The translations under genes and the position numbers were made by a program. A DNA stretch of 64,000 bases from Sphaerosporella brunnea. Lineage: Eukaryota > Ascomycota > Pezizomycetes > Pezizales > Pyronemataceae. This document shows positions 46,613 through 56,558 of the stretch, piece by piece. The notes under the pieces are model-generated. The model saw only the letters and a program-made list of their open reading frames with translations. It searched no databases and was not told where the DNA came from. How positions within the stretch are numbered: position 1 is the stretch's first letter; each line of letters opens with the position of its first letter. The stretch is taken from NCBI GenBank assembly GCA_008704415.1, contig VXIS01000075.1, forward strand, positions 1-64,000, read 5' to 3'.

Positions 46613-48259
46613 ATGGAACTTCCAGAGTTTTTGAGAGAGGATCCACGCGGTCGAATGAAAGGATTGCAGGTCGCAATTTACGATGCGGTCCAATCGATCA
46701 AGGGACAAGCCTGGGAACACCGATTGAGAAAGGAAGGCTGGGAATACAGCCAGAACACGCAGCAATTGATTTTACCAGACCCGAGACCGCAATTGGATTT
46801 CGATCAATGCCAACATGCTTGGATTCGGGTGGTAGGACTCAACAATTATTTCGTTCAAGACATCTTCTGGCCGACCCAAAAGAGAAGCTATGTCTTGTCG
46901 CACCGACAGTTGATCAACATGTGGAAGACCGGAAACGACAGCTTTCAACTGACGACACCCATCGAATCGGTTCCACTGCGCTCGCTCATGTCCCTTCGTC
47001 TTGTGTTCAGCGAGCTTGATTGGAGCCCAAGTCGACAGAAGGTGTGTCGGGTCCGCATTGTGGGCGACATATCTGGAACAAAGTACATCTTCAAGACTAT
47101 CGAGCGTTCGCCGACTGGTTGGAAACACCTGTACCACGAGCTTCGGCAATTGCTTTGCATGCCCAGGCACCCAAACATCCTCGGCCCGCCGGAAAGTTTG
47201 ATCTACATGCATCTTGGAAACATAGAGGTGATCGACATGGCAGGCGATGTTCTCAACGGAGAGATTCGACTTCCGATCTGCGGCTTCCTGCTGCAGGAAG
47301 TTGAGGGCATCACCTTGATGAAGGAGCTTGAGCAATGCTACGAGCCTGCACACAAGACACAAACCTGCCGGTGTTTCAGAGGGCTAGCACGCGAACGACT
47401 GGTAGCGAAATGGTGCCGACAACTTGCGGAGACGCAGCTTCATCTCCTGAAGCACGGGAACGGGCTCAACCGTCCAGGCTTTTACTCGGACCTGAAGCCT
47501 AACAACATCATGATCACGCATTCGGGGCGCGACATTGTCTTGATTGACTTCGAGTCGAACGGAAATTGGAAGGGCTACCGTGCCGAGGAAACGCATGACA
47601 CGACTGTGTATGACACGAGTGAAGACTTCCAATACTGCACTCGCTGCCGCATAATGGGCATATCTGCCAAAAGCTACGAAAAGCCGGAAGACCACGACGA
47701 CGTCTACCGCCATTCGACCGATCAAAGCAGGCCCAATCTTTATTGGCCCCGACTCACAAGCGGAGACAGAGAGCATCTGAACAAGTGTCCCGCTCACTGG
47801 AACAACTCCTGTACCAACCCCAGGGGACGCCCCAACACCCCTAGCCTGTTGTATAGCAACCCACCCTGGGGATACTACAAGCCGTTCTGGACAAAAGCCT
47901 CCCACGGCGCAAAGGAAAAGGCGATGGTGCACGCTCTTTGTTACAACTGCCACGAGCTTGTGATGGGCGGGCCCAACCCTTCGCGTACGATCAGGGGATC
48001 CTTTAAATATCCCATCAAAGTCAGATTGCGGGAGGAGTTGTTGGCCAAGTGGCCGCACCAGAGAACCAGTCTGCGAGGAATGCTACACGAGTTCAAGCTG
48101 TGGGAGGAAGCGGCCATCAAGAGGGAGAACCTGATGTTGGAGCGGATGCAAGCGGATGCGCTCATACCCGCCTCGGCACGGTGGGACGCAATGCTTGCAG
48201 ACTTTAGAGCGGCTCAAGAGAAAGATCTGGCTGCACTCACTAACGGGATGGCTTGTTGA
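46613..48259 (+). CDS. Divergent protein-kinase-like protein
   Basis: A single 548-residue frame from ATG at 46613. The middle contains kinase-fold landmarks: KYIFKTIERS (possible beta-3 lysine), LYHELRQLLCMPRHPNILGP (helix C and HPNI), a hinge-like FLLQEVEG, the catalytic loop FYSDLKPNNIMI (about 290-300, Asp and Asn kept) and IDFES (about 313) in place of DFG. The Glu in DFE is common in a fungal-specific kinase-like lineage. The N-terminal 150 residues are unrecognised. A downstream segment has several Cys/His (YCTRCRIMG, KCPAHWNNSC, YNCHEL) that might bind metal. Catalytic competence is uncertain. Confidence 0.72.
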   Translation: MELPEFLREDPRGRMKGLQVAIYDAVQSIKGQAWEHRLRKEGWEYSQNTQQLILPDPRPQLDFDQCQHAWIRVVGLNNYFVQDIFWPTQKRSYVLSHRQLINMWKTGNDSFQLTTPIESVPLRSLMSLRLVFSELDWSPSRQKVCRVRIVGDISGTKYIFKTIERSPTGWKHLYHELRQLLCMPRHPNILGPPESLIYMHLGNIEVIDMAGDVLNGEIRLPICGFLLQEVEGITLMKELEQCYEPAHKTQTCRCFRGLARERLVAKWCRQLAETQLHLLKHGNGLNRPGFYSDLKPNNIMITHSGRDIVLIDFESNGNWKGYRAEETHDTTVYDTSEDFQYCTRCRIMGISAKSYEKPEDHDDVYRHSTDQSRPNLYWPRLTSGDREHLNKCPAHWNNSCTNPRGRPNTPSLLYSNPPWGYYKPFWTKASHGAKEKAMVHALCYNCHELVMGGPNPSRTIRGSFKYPIKVRLREELLAKWPHQRTSLRGMLHEFKLWEEAAIKRENLMLERMQADALIPASARWDAMLADFRAAQEKDLAALTNGMAC

Positions 48260-50107
48260 AAATAATAATAAACACACATATTGTTCTTTGTAAAACTCAA
48301 ACCCGGTTACGAGATGATCCGAATGCCATGACAGTCGAGATGAAGAAGAAGACCCTGCGACCTCCACAAGAAAGCAGCTTTGTCTAAGGCTACCATCAGC
48401 CGGCAGGTGGTTGGTTCTATCGCTCTCCAAAGACGGGTCACAAGTCGCTACGCCTCAGCGCAAAACCCACCCATGCCCAAAGACGCCTCTGACACCAAGT
48501 GTTTCTAGTAGCCAGCCGGCCCGTCACGCTGCAATTCATTAGCAGGCAAGCTGGCGGGCTGCTTCGCTTGTACAAATAGAAAAAAAATTTCAATTGATGT
48601 ACAGACCATAAATCTCTTTGCTCCTTAAAGGTAGGTATGTGCTGTGAGCGGCCTGTTTTTTTGACCCCCATCCATCAGTCGGATTGGCGGTGACGGTTCC
48701 ATCAGAAGCCTGGTACCGGTATTTCGCCGGCAGTGCTGTCAATAGCCACTCCTAAAGCCCTAAGCAGCCAGCCGAAGGGTCGATCAATGAAGCCCACAAT
48801 TCAGCTCAGGCTGTGACGAAGCAAGTGATCTCTACATGGTGAAGCAACCACCACCACTGCCAGCCTGCGCTCACAAGCCGCCATGCTTGCCCGTTCCCCA
48901 GCTCTGCAATAGTGCTCTGAGTACCTACATTGTAGCGGCCCAGCCGGGCTTTTATGAGTTCTAAAAATCCCCCCACTGGCTATCGACAACACTGGCACAC
49001 GGACTCAGAATCAGCAGCACCGGCAGCAGTAGTATACTGGCACACTCGGAACCTGATGGCGCCGAACAGCTTTGCACCGGAGGGCCTACTATTGCGTTTA
49101 GGTCTATTGGGTTCGATGTTCTTTAGTTACAAAACCAGTGCCAAACTCGCGGTGTATCCCAGACAACAAGCCCGCTTGTCATCATTTTGGACAGCCTGGC
49201 TAAACCAAACAACAGCAATAGCAACAGCCTGGCTGTCCTCTTCATGTAGCCCGCCCGGCCTTTTTGGGCCGGCTAGATAGTAGGAACCCTGCTGCCGCCC
49301 CCGCCCCCGCCCGCTCGCCGCCCTGACCGAGCCCGGAAAAAGCCGACAATCTGCAGTTCCGAGTCGGCGGGGGAGACTTTGTAGATGTATTCCCTTTGAA
49401 GGAGCGAGCAGCTATCCATGCTTGCTGTTTCCGAAACTCGAATGTTTGTCTCAAAACCCTTCTTTCTTACTTCTAGTGATATCCCCCCACCACCACCCCC
49501 CGTGATCACGCGCATGCGTGGATTACTGGCCAGATCGAACCTCGCCTCTCCGTCCAAATATGTGGCAAACAAAGCCCAGTCGTGAAGCGGGCAGCCCAGT
49601 TATGAGGTGTGAGATAGAAGGTAGCGGCTGATGGGGGCTGTGCAATTGACGGACGTGACAGTTCTGACATACCGGATGGTCCCAAAAGGTACAATGCAAT
49701 GGGTTCAAATCCCAGTGTCATCCCCACCAAATCAGTGCTCCAGGGGGGGGGAGAGGCGGGGGGAGCGGGTGGCCGCAGTTGACCCAAGAGATGACATCAA
49801 TAAGGCAGCGGACAGGATTTGGACGGGGGTCTGCCATGCGGACAATAAACTTAATTACACACACCGGACGAGCCCCGGCCCTGGTGACTACGAGAAAAAA
49901 TAACGGACGGGGGTAGGTGATGTCCGTACACTACAATACTCGGCCTGGGACCAGCTCCTCAACCCATATGGAGGGGAGGCCGAATCACTTTTCATGCGCG
50001 AGTGACACCGTGTGCAGCTCTTTGCAACATATCACCGGAACACAAAGCAATCAGTCTATTTAGCATGCACCTCATTTTTCGGTCCTAACCAAGTCGGAAT
50101 TACATAA
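48260..50107. other. Intergenic stretch with repeat-derived DNA
   Basis: No gene supported. GC-rich CAGCC/GGCCGG blocks occur near 48935-48955 and 49185-49270, similar in style to 63755-63845, and a repeat copy sits at 49656-49929. Confidence 0.5.
49656..49929. repeat. Dispersed repeat copy (related to 36490-36560)
   Basis: It shares, in order, TGACAGTTCTGACA (49656 on), CTGGTGAC and GAAAAAATAACGGA (49881-49907) and CCGTAC (49924-49929) with the element at 36.5 kb, but holds about 190 bp more in the middle. It includes GGTTCAAATCC (a tRNA B-box-like string), but I could not fold a tRNA around it. Terminal repeats are not evident in this copy. Confidence 0.6.
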
Positions 50108-52152
50108 TCATGCACATTTCCCACCGCCACCACTGGATCCATGAGCAAGTTTCCACACACTCTGCAGCAAACTAATGCCCATAACCAGTACTCCAAACGC
50201 CGCAACCGCGCCTGCAATATACGTTTTCGGCCCGCGGGTAGCAAGCTTCATGTAGCATATCGGCGGAAGGATGTACGCAAGCGCGCAAGCGCTGGTGGCG
50301 CCGACGAGTTCAAACACCACGCCCAGATCACACGTGACGAGGGCAATAGCCATAGCGCTGACGACCAGTCCGGTCGAAAAGACCAGGTGGCGCTTCATAC
50401 TGAACGGGGCGTCGGGGTAGAAGTACGTTTCCATGACCTCTCTGCAGACAAACGCTTCGAGGGGCAGAGTGGTCAGCATATTCAGGCCAAAGCAGAGGCG
50501 CGCAATGTTGACCATTGTGTTTCCGCTGGGAAAATTGTTGAGGACGTTGCCGGCGGTTTTGTCGCGGAAGGTGAAGAAGCCGGCGATGGCCATGAGCAGA
50601 CACATGACACAGCTTATGCCGGTGCTGTAGTGCGTGACCTTGGCGAAACGGTCGAGGGTGGGGGTCTTGAGGGAGCCATAGATGAGGAGGGAATTGTGGT
50701 CTGGGCTGGTTAGTGAAGTGAGTATTGGTGGGAGGAAGTTGGTATGTTTACGGCAAACGAAGGCAAAGGAGATAACTCCGATGGCCTGGAAGAAACCATT
50801 ATTGATGGTCAGAAGAGGCAATGAGAACGAGCCCCGATCCTCCGCGGGCACCCAGAAGCCCTGGGTCACTACTGCGATAACAATGATAATCATGCTAGCG
50901 AGGGCGAAGGCACTCGCTTTGGCCAGCTATGTCAAGGGTCAGCAATCCACTCTTCCAATGCTACAGAGTAATTCACCTTCGCAATGTCCCTGTACAGCGT
51001 GAGTGGGTAGGAAATGCCTATCGTCGTAATAGCAATGACAGCCCTCCGATCAGCTAGCATCCACAGTATCGGCATTGAATCGATTTTCGGGGCTACAGCG
51101 GTAACAACATGCGGGATCGAGTCACCGATGATGATGCAGAAGGCAATCATGCCGCCAAAAGCGCTGTCAGGCGGTATCAGACCACCAAACTCGCAACTTC
51201 AACAAAAGTGACATGTAACTCACAAGGCCCATTGTGCAACCTACACGCATTTCTTTCGATTCAGCATATGGTAAGCCAGCACGAGAAATGGAGGGAGAAA
51301 GTTACAGAAATGGCGATCAGCCCGGGCTTGCCAAAGCAGGCCTGCACCGTTGCCTGGAACGAGTTGGCGCCGCTCAGCTTGGAGTTGATGACGATGAGGT
51401 TGATTGTCCAATCGACCTATGGGTTTGCCTTGTCAGCATGCACCCAGCCATTGAGACCGCAGCCACGACATACAACAACCGTCAACGAGACTAAAAGGAA
51501 GATGCCGGCGCCGAGCCCGGCCTGGCGGAGTGCATAGGGCTGACCTACAAGCTCTCGTTAGCTTCAGTTCCTGAATGCCAAACCCAAACCTGCGTCTTGG
51601 ATTCGCGCCAAAATCTTACGCACCGATAATGCCCGCGCCGATGATGCTGTTGCTCATGTTCATGAACGCCATTCCGAGATTGCTTTTCGGGCGGCCATGG
51701 CCCAAGAGCTCGTCGATATCGTTGGCCACGGCCACGGCCGGCGCCGTCATGCCCGTGAGCAACGGCGCCCTCGTCCCTCCCTCGCCATAATCGTCGTCGC
51801 GCGCATAGTCATGCTCATCTGTCCAATCATCTTCGACATCGTCTATCTCCTCGCCAAGGATGATAGTCGCATCCTCGGTAGTGTCACCGTCGAGAGCGAA
51901 GCGGACTCTGTTTGGTGTGCGCGGCGACGGGTTGGCGATGTTACTTCTGGAAATGGAGATGGGGCGGATAGCAGGAGCGACGGCACGGCTAGCGACGGCG
52001 ATGTCTGGATTGCTTGCGACCACGAGATCATCTTCGGAGGAGGATAGTAGTGGGCTGGTTTGCTGCTGGTGTTGTTGTTGTTGTTGTTGTTCATACTGCT
52101 GTTGCCCAAGAAGAGCGCGCTCGGATGGTGGTGGGAGCGCTGGTGAGGACAT
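50108..52152 (-). CDS. AAAP/SLC38-type amino-acid transporter (vacuolar AVT-like)
   Basis: These carriers move neutral amino acids across vacuolar or plasma membranes. Seven exons join to 560 residues: 52152-51624, 51544-51474, 51416-51306, 51240-51224, 51163-50977, 50926-50752, 50700-50108. The N-terminal 150 residues are soluble, with a poly-Gln stretch and an acidic region (EEIDDVEDDWTDEHD). The first helix carries the family motif MSNSIIGAGIIGQPYALRQ (spliced at G-Q). Later hallmarks are AFGGMIAFCIIIGDSIPHV, ISFAFVCHHNSLLIYGSL and ITHYSTG-like VTHYSTGIS. About ten or eleven membrane helices are expected. Exon 4 is only 17 nt. The intron before HHNSLLIYG uses the second of two nearby AG acceptors; the first would shift the frame. 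Confidence 0.9.
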
Positions 52153-53128
52153 TTCAAGGCATCGTCAGGCAGACGCGTTACATGCAGTTGCGAGAGAGCT
52201 CGGAGGCCAGCAATCCAACGCAGGGCAGGGCCCCTGTGGCGTACTTCTAGTTTAGTATGCATAGGGACATCCCGGCTGCCAAGACCCGACATTCAATCAT
52301 TTCAATGTTATGCTATGAATGGTGTGCAGATGCGACGTCGATACTTCTAGGTAAGTAGAGTGCTTCGCAAAGTCGAATGGATTGGACTGATGGTGATGCT
52401 TCGCGACGACTTCCAAGCTTGCTCGTGCCCAGGCTCAATGCCCGCACGTGTCCATTCCAGATCTGTGCGGGTGTAAATATCCTCTCCACGCTTGAGATTG
52501 AGACATTCGACGCAGTTACACCATAGTAAATAGTTCAGGATTCGGTGTGGAGGGGGCAATCCAATTGGCGGGTTTAACGACAGCGGCGGCGGCGCGATAT
52601 CATTTCCGTCGACCCAGGCGCTCTCGTGATTGCGGCTGGGGACACGGATGCTAGGAACTCTCCACAATTCAGAATTGAACAACTCAACAACACAAACCCT
52701 TCAAGATGCGAGCGAGGACAGTTTTAAGTTCCTCGGAGGCGGTGCGGAATCCTTGTTGCGGTGAGCATATGGGGTGGAGAGGGGAAGTCACATCTCTCAA
52801 GCTCAAGACGATCAAGATACCAGCTTTTGCGTTCCCTTTTGGGTGGGCAGGACAGGTATTATCATGTCACAGTCCCCCATTTCCTAGCTTCAGTCTAACC
52901 CTAGTATAATCAACAAACCAACACCCCGGTGACAACAAATTTGTTGCCTTATCTGGAAGTAATGAGTTAAGTGACAGGTTGTATAGGACTTGCATCCTTT
53001 CTGATTGTGTTAAGCCTTCCCTGGATACCCTCCGGTCGTTCTACTCGGTGTGACCAGTTCTGTTGGCACCACTTTCGTTTTTCCTCCCTCCACAACGACT
53101 GTTTGATAGTTAACGGATGTAGTAAGAC
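52153..53128. other. Intergenic stretch
   Basis: Promoter of the transporter at the left end; no gene or defined repeat elsewhere. ACAAATTTGT at about 52938-52947 is a short perfect palindrome. Confidence 0.45.
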
Positions 53129-55474
53129 TTGATAACGAGTAGGACTATGCTGAGATTGGCCCTGCAGTTCAGTGCTGTGCAAAGATATATTCTTGCTGTG
53201 TACCTCATGGCCGGAACCTCGAACTACGTAGATCCGGAATTCCACGGCTGCATCCCTAAGCCCCTCAAGGACGCAATCCCGTGGCATGGTGTCTCAGACC
53301 TTTACCACAGCTTGCTATCTCAGAATCGGTTGGCCGATGCTTCTGCTTTCCTCCGAGTTGCACGGGGTTTATGCCGGTCGACGCACGTCCAGCAGCCTTG
53401 GCCAGACTTTCGGAGGCATGCGAAAAGGCCCTCGAAGAGGATCCAGACGATGCAGTTCTTCTGCGAATCACGATATACCTTTTACATGTCAGTGGAAGCT
53501 TTGATTGCTTGCGAGGAGAGTGACAAAGCCGAGAATGGTTAGGAAGGCCGAGGGGTTATTCAAACGACTCCCTTACCAAAGAGCAGCGAGAACTCAACGC
53601 TCATGCGCTAAATATCCAACGGTATCGCTACAAGCTCATTCCAACGGAAATCTACCAACCCCGCTTGACTGAAGGGGTGAGGTTTACGGGTCTGTGCGAA
53701 AGGGCAGAGAACTTCCTTCGATGGAATGAGATCAGCAGCTACATTCGTGAGGCTGCCGAGGCCTATGCACGAGAAGAAAACCCCACAGCCCGACTTATTG
53801 CGTATGAAGTCCTCTACAAGAAACGGTGGGAAGTACTTGAGGAAACTGGTAATCTTTGTGGGGTTCTAGGAGACCACGACTTCGTCCTGCTAGCTGCTAC
53901 CAATGATACTGCAATGGTACGATGTTTTCTTCAGTCGCTATCCTGACTTTGACATACCGTCCCAGCGGGCCAACGCATGGAAGTTGAGAGCACTGGGATA
54001 TGAGTGCTTGAACGGCATGAAAGATGAAAAGCGAACTCTATGCATGGAAATTCGCCAGGTCAAGACCCCCGAATTCGCGAAAGAGCCTGCGAAGATGCTC
54101 GAATAGAGCTTTGGGGGTGGATCCAGAAATCAAAGGGTTGGCCATCCCCCCTCCCTAAATAAAAATCACTAACACCTTCCAGCACGAAGTCTGGCCGAGA
54201 TGATGAGCTTGTCCAGCCACACCCCACAAGTCCTTTTGGACAAGCTCAACGACCAGAGTCGCGAGCTCTTGAACCGTGAAGCAGAACCGGTTGAGGCATT
54301 CCGTTCCATCTCCGAGGACAAACAATACCACCAATGCCTCGAGATTTCGGCCCACAGGCGCGAAATGCGTAAGCACGAAGAGCTGGCGGTCATCTTAGAT
54401 CTACGGGAAGTCGTCCCATTAAGCTTTGAAAACCTTCATAATCTCGTCCCTCCGGAGGTGGACAAGGAGTCGGTCGTCTTCGTCGAGTGGATTATCCCTC
54501 GAGACCTGCGCTCCAGCTCCCAAATCAAAGTCCACGATATGTCAGAGACTATCCAGCTAGTAGCCACGCGGGCTGGCGGTATTCCAGATCTACGACTCTG
54601 GCATGTCGCTGGACGAAGTCAACAGTTCGGGAGCATTTCTACTACCGAAACGGCAGCCAGGCGGAATCGAGACCTCCAGCCTCGGAGGCTGGGAGGGGAA
54701 CGATGCGTTGCAGCAACTCAACACACTCGTAGCACCGCTCGCGGAGTGTAGGAAGCCCGGCGACGTCCTGATCCTATGTCCGACCCAAGTGCTGCACCGA
54801 ATACCCCTCCACGCCCTCGCCGTCACAGGCGAGCTACTGATCCAATGCAACTCGGTTATTCGTTCCCCTCTCCACTCTTCAAAACCACCGGCTAATCTCC
54901 TCAGGTCTACACCCACAGCATGACAATGCTTCGCTACGCAGCACTCTCAACGCACCTCTCCAAAAACAACCCTCTTCTTCATCTCCCCTGGCGGAGAAAA
55001 CGCATACAACACCGACATCCCCGAGCTCTGTAAAAAGTTCGATTCCTCAGCCGAATGCGCCCTCAATGAAAAAGCCACAAAAGCAGCCTATCTCACCAAC
55101 ACAGCGGTTTCAGAGCTCACCCACTTCCACTGACACAGCGAGTTCCAGCAGACTCGCAGCCGCTGCACCACCGGATCATACTCGCGGGCGAGAATACACC
55201 AACCGCAGAAGAGGTGTTCTCGCACTCGCTGTGCCGCGGCAGCCACTTCTCTGTGATCGCGTGCGGCAGCGGGCTCGCGATCAAAGCATTGCAAAGGTCC
55301 GTGTTAATGTTGCTCAGGAATAGGAACGTGCTTCCTGAGGGCGACGGGAGACTCGGGACGTCGATGCCACCTGATGACAGGCTGAACCCGCCGCTGCATT
55401 GGGCGAGTCTTATTCTGACGGGTTGGTGGATACTGGATTCCGAGGTGAGGAGAGGAGAGACAGAGGTCAGCTGA
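53129..55474 (+). pseudogene. Broken TPR-CHAT domain gene
   Basis: The fragments read like one protein: an N-terminal helical repeat region (DARPAALARLSEACEKALEE, then WYDVFFSRYPDFDIPSQRA), and a CHAT (caspase-like) domain with GDVLILCPTQVLHRIPLHAL, VYTHSMTMLRYA, FFISPGGENAYNTDIPEL, LTHFH-stop-HSEF (the expected catalytic His region) and SHFSVIACGSG (catalytic Cys region). They lie in different frames, with an extra base near 53897 (AAT-x-MILQWYD), further shifts near 53530 and 54600-54960, and a TGA within the H-x-H motif near 55130. After ACGSG the sequence no longer matches the family. Some shifts could be introns, but the stop in the active site argues for a pseudogene. Confidence 0.68.
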
Positions 55475-56558
55475 AGTGGTTGATGAGTTCATGAAGGAAG
55501 GAAAAGGCCTTTGGAATACACGAGTGCTTCCCCATGCCGCAATCTCTGCGTGATGAAGAATCCAACTACAGTAGAGTCTCTATATAAGAATACGGTCATA
55601 TAAGAATATCCGCCCTATAAGAAGAATATGGGTGGCCGGTCCCGACCGATTTTGTATGGGACAAGCCACTCTCTCTATAGGAATTTTCAGTTTATAAGAA
55701 TAAGCCCCAGCGGTCCCGACCGTATTCTTACATAGAGACTCTATTGTAGGTACCAAACACAAACACAAAACCAACACTGAAAAGAAACACACAAGCGTAA
55801 ACCCCAGCCAACAAGATAAAACAAAGACAAAACAAAGGGCAGGTATTTCATACGAAAGGCTGGCTTTTCACCCTCCATAAAAAATATTACCCTCAACTCA
55901 AAAGCTTATGATCAAATATTTGCCCTGTACTCAATTTTCTTGAAATCAGCCGGCGCCCTTTTCTCCTCCGAAAGACTGTCCTCCTCCAGCCGTTGGAGTC
56001 ACCATGTGCTTCGGTGCCAAAAGCTGACATTTGACCAAGGCGCGCCGCCACTCGTACGAAATAATACGGCACTTATTTCGATCACCACCCTGAAGGATGA
56101 TTGATGATGATTGATGATGACGATGTTGGCTACGATGCACACATGACTCTCTCCCCGCTTTCTTGCAACCCTACGTTCCCATTTATTTGTTCGTTGCGCG
56201 CGTTATTGCTTTCCCACCCCATCACCATGTCCCCCGCCTGTCTCCCCATCCCGCCCACCAGCCCGCAACCAAACTCACCGCCGTTTTCTCGTTAGCTTCC
56301 TCAGGACCCTATCTTGCGGGAGCTCCCGTAATGCAGCAGAAAAGGTTGTTAAATACGGTCGCCAGAAGGTACACAAGCAAATGAGTACAAGTAGAACCAC
56401 GCGTGGAGGTAAGTAGCCCGAGAAACACAGCTGCGAGGAAAGGGTTTAAAAAAGGGGAAGGAAGAAAGCCAGAGAAAGAAACAGAAGATAAAAAAAAACA
56501 CACACATGAGGACTCCCAATCCCCAAAGCCGGCAGCAAAAATTGATGCAAATGCGACA
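55475..56558. other. Intergenic stretch containing a MITE
   Basis: Apart from the MITE at 55569-55746 there is only the 3' flank of the PP2C gene and TGATGATTGATGATGA-type short repeats around 56095-56125. No gene found. Confidence 0.5.
55569..55746. mobile_element. Pogo/Fot1-like MITE with 29-bp terminal inverted repeats
   Basis: The ends begin CAGTAGAGTCTCTATATAAG on the left and CAATAGAGTCTCTATGTAAG (reverse complement) on the right: 29 bp with two mismatches. TA flanks both sides (55567-55568, 55747-55748). The 178-bp body is filled with further diverged inverted copies of TATAAGAAT and GGTCCCGACCG. CAGTAGAGTC-type ends and TA duplication are typical of non-autonomous mariner elements of the pogo/Fot1 branch. 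Confidence 0.9.

Noticed and set aside
49640..49735. A possible tRNA because of GGTTCAAATCCCAG
   Set aside because: I could not pair an acceptor stem, D-arm and anticodon arm around it; the T-stem has a mismatch and no A-box is evident.
50141..50713. A 190-residue frame antisense to the amino-acid transporter
   Set aside because: Shadow of the transporter's last exons; charged, repeat-free and without a family.
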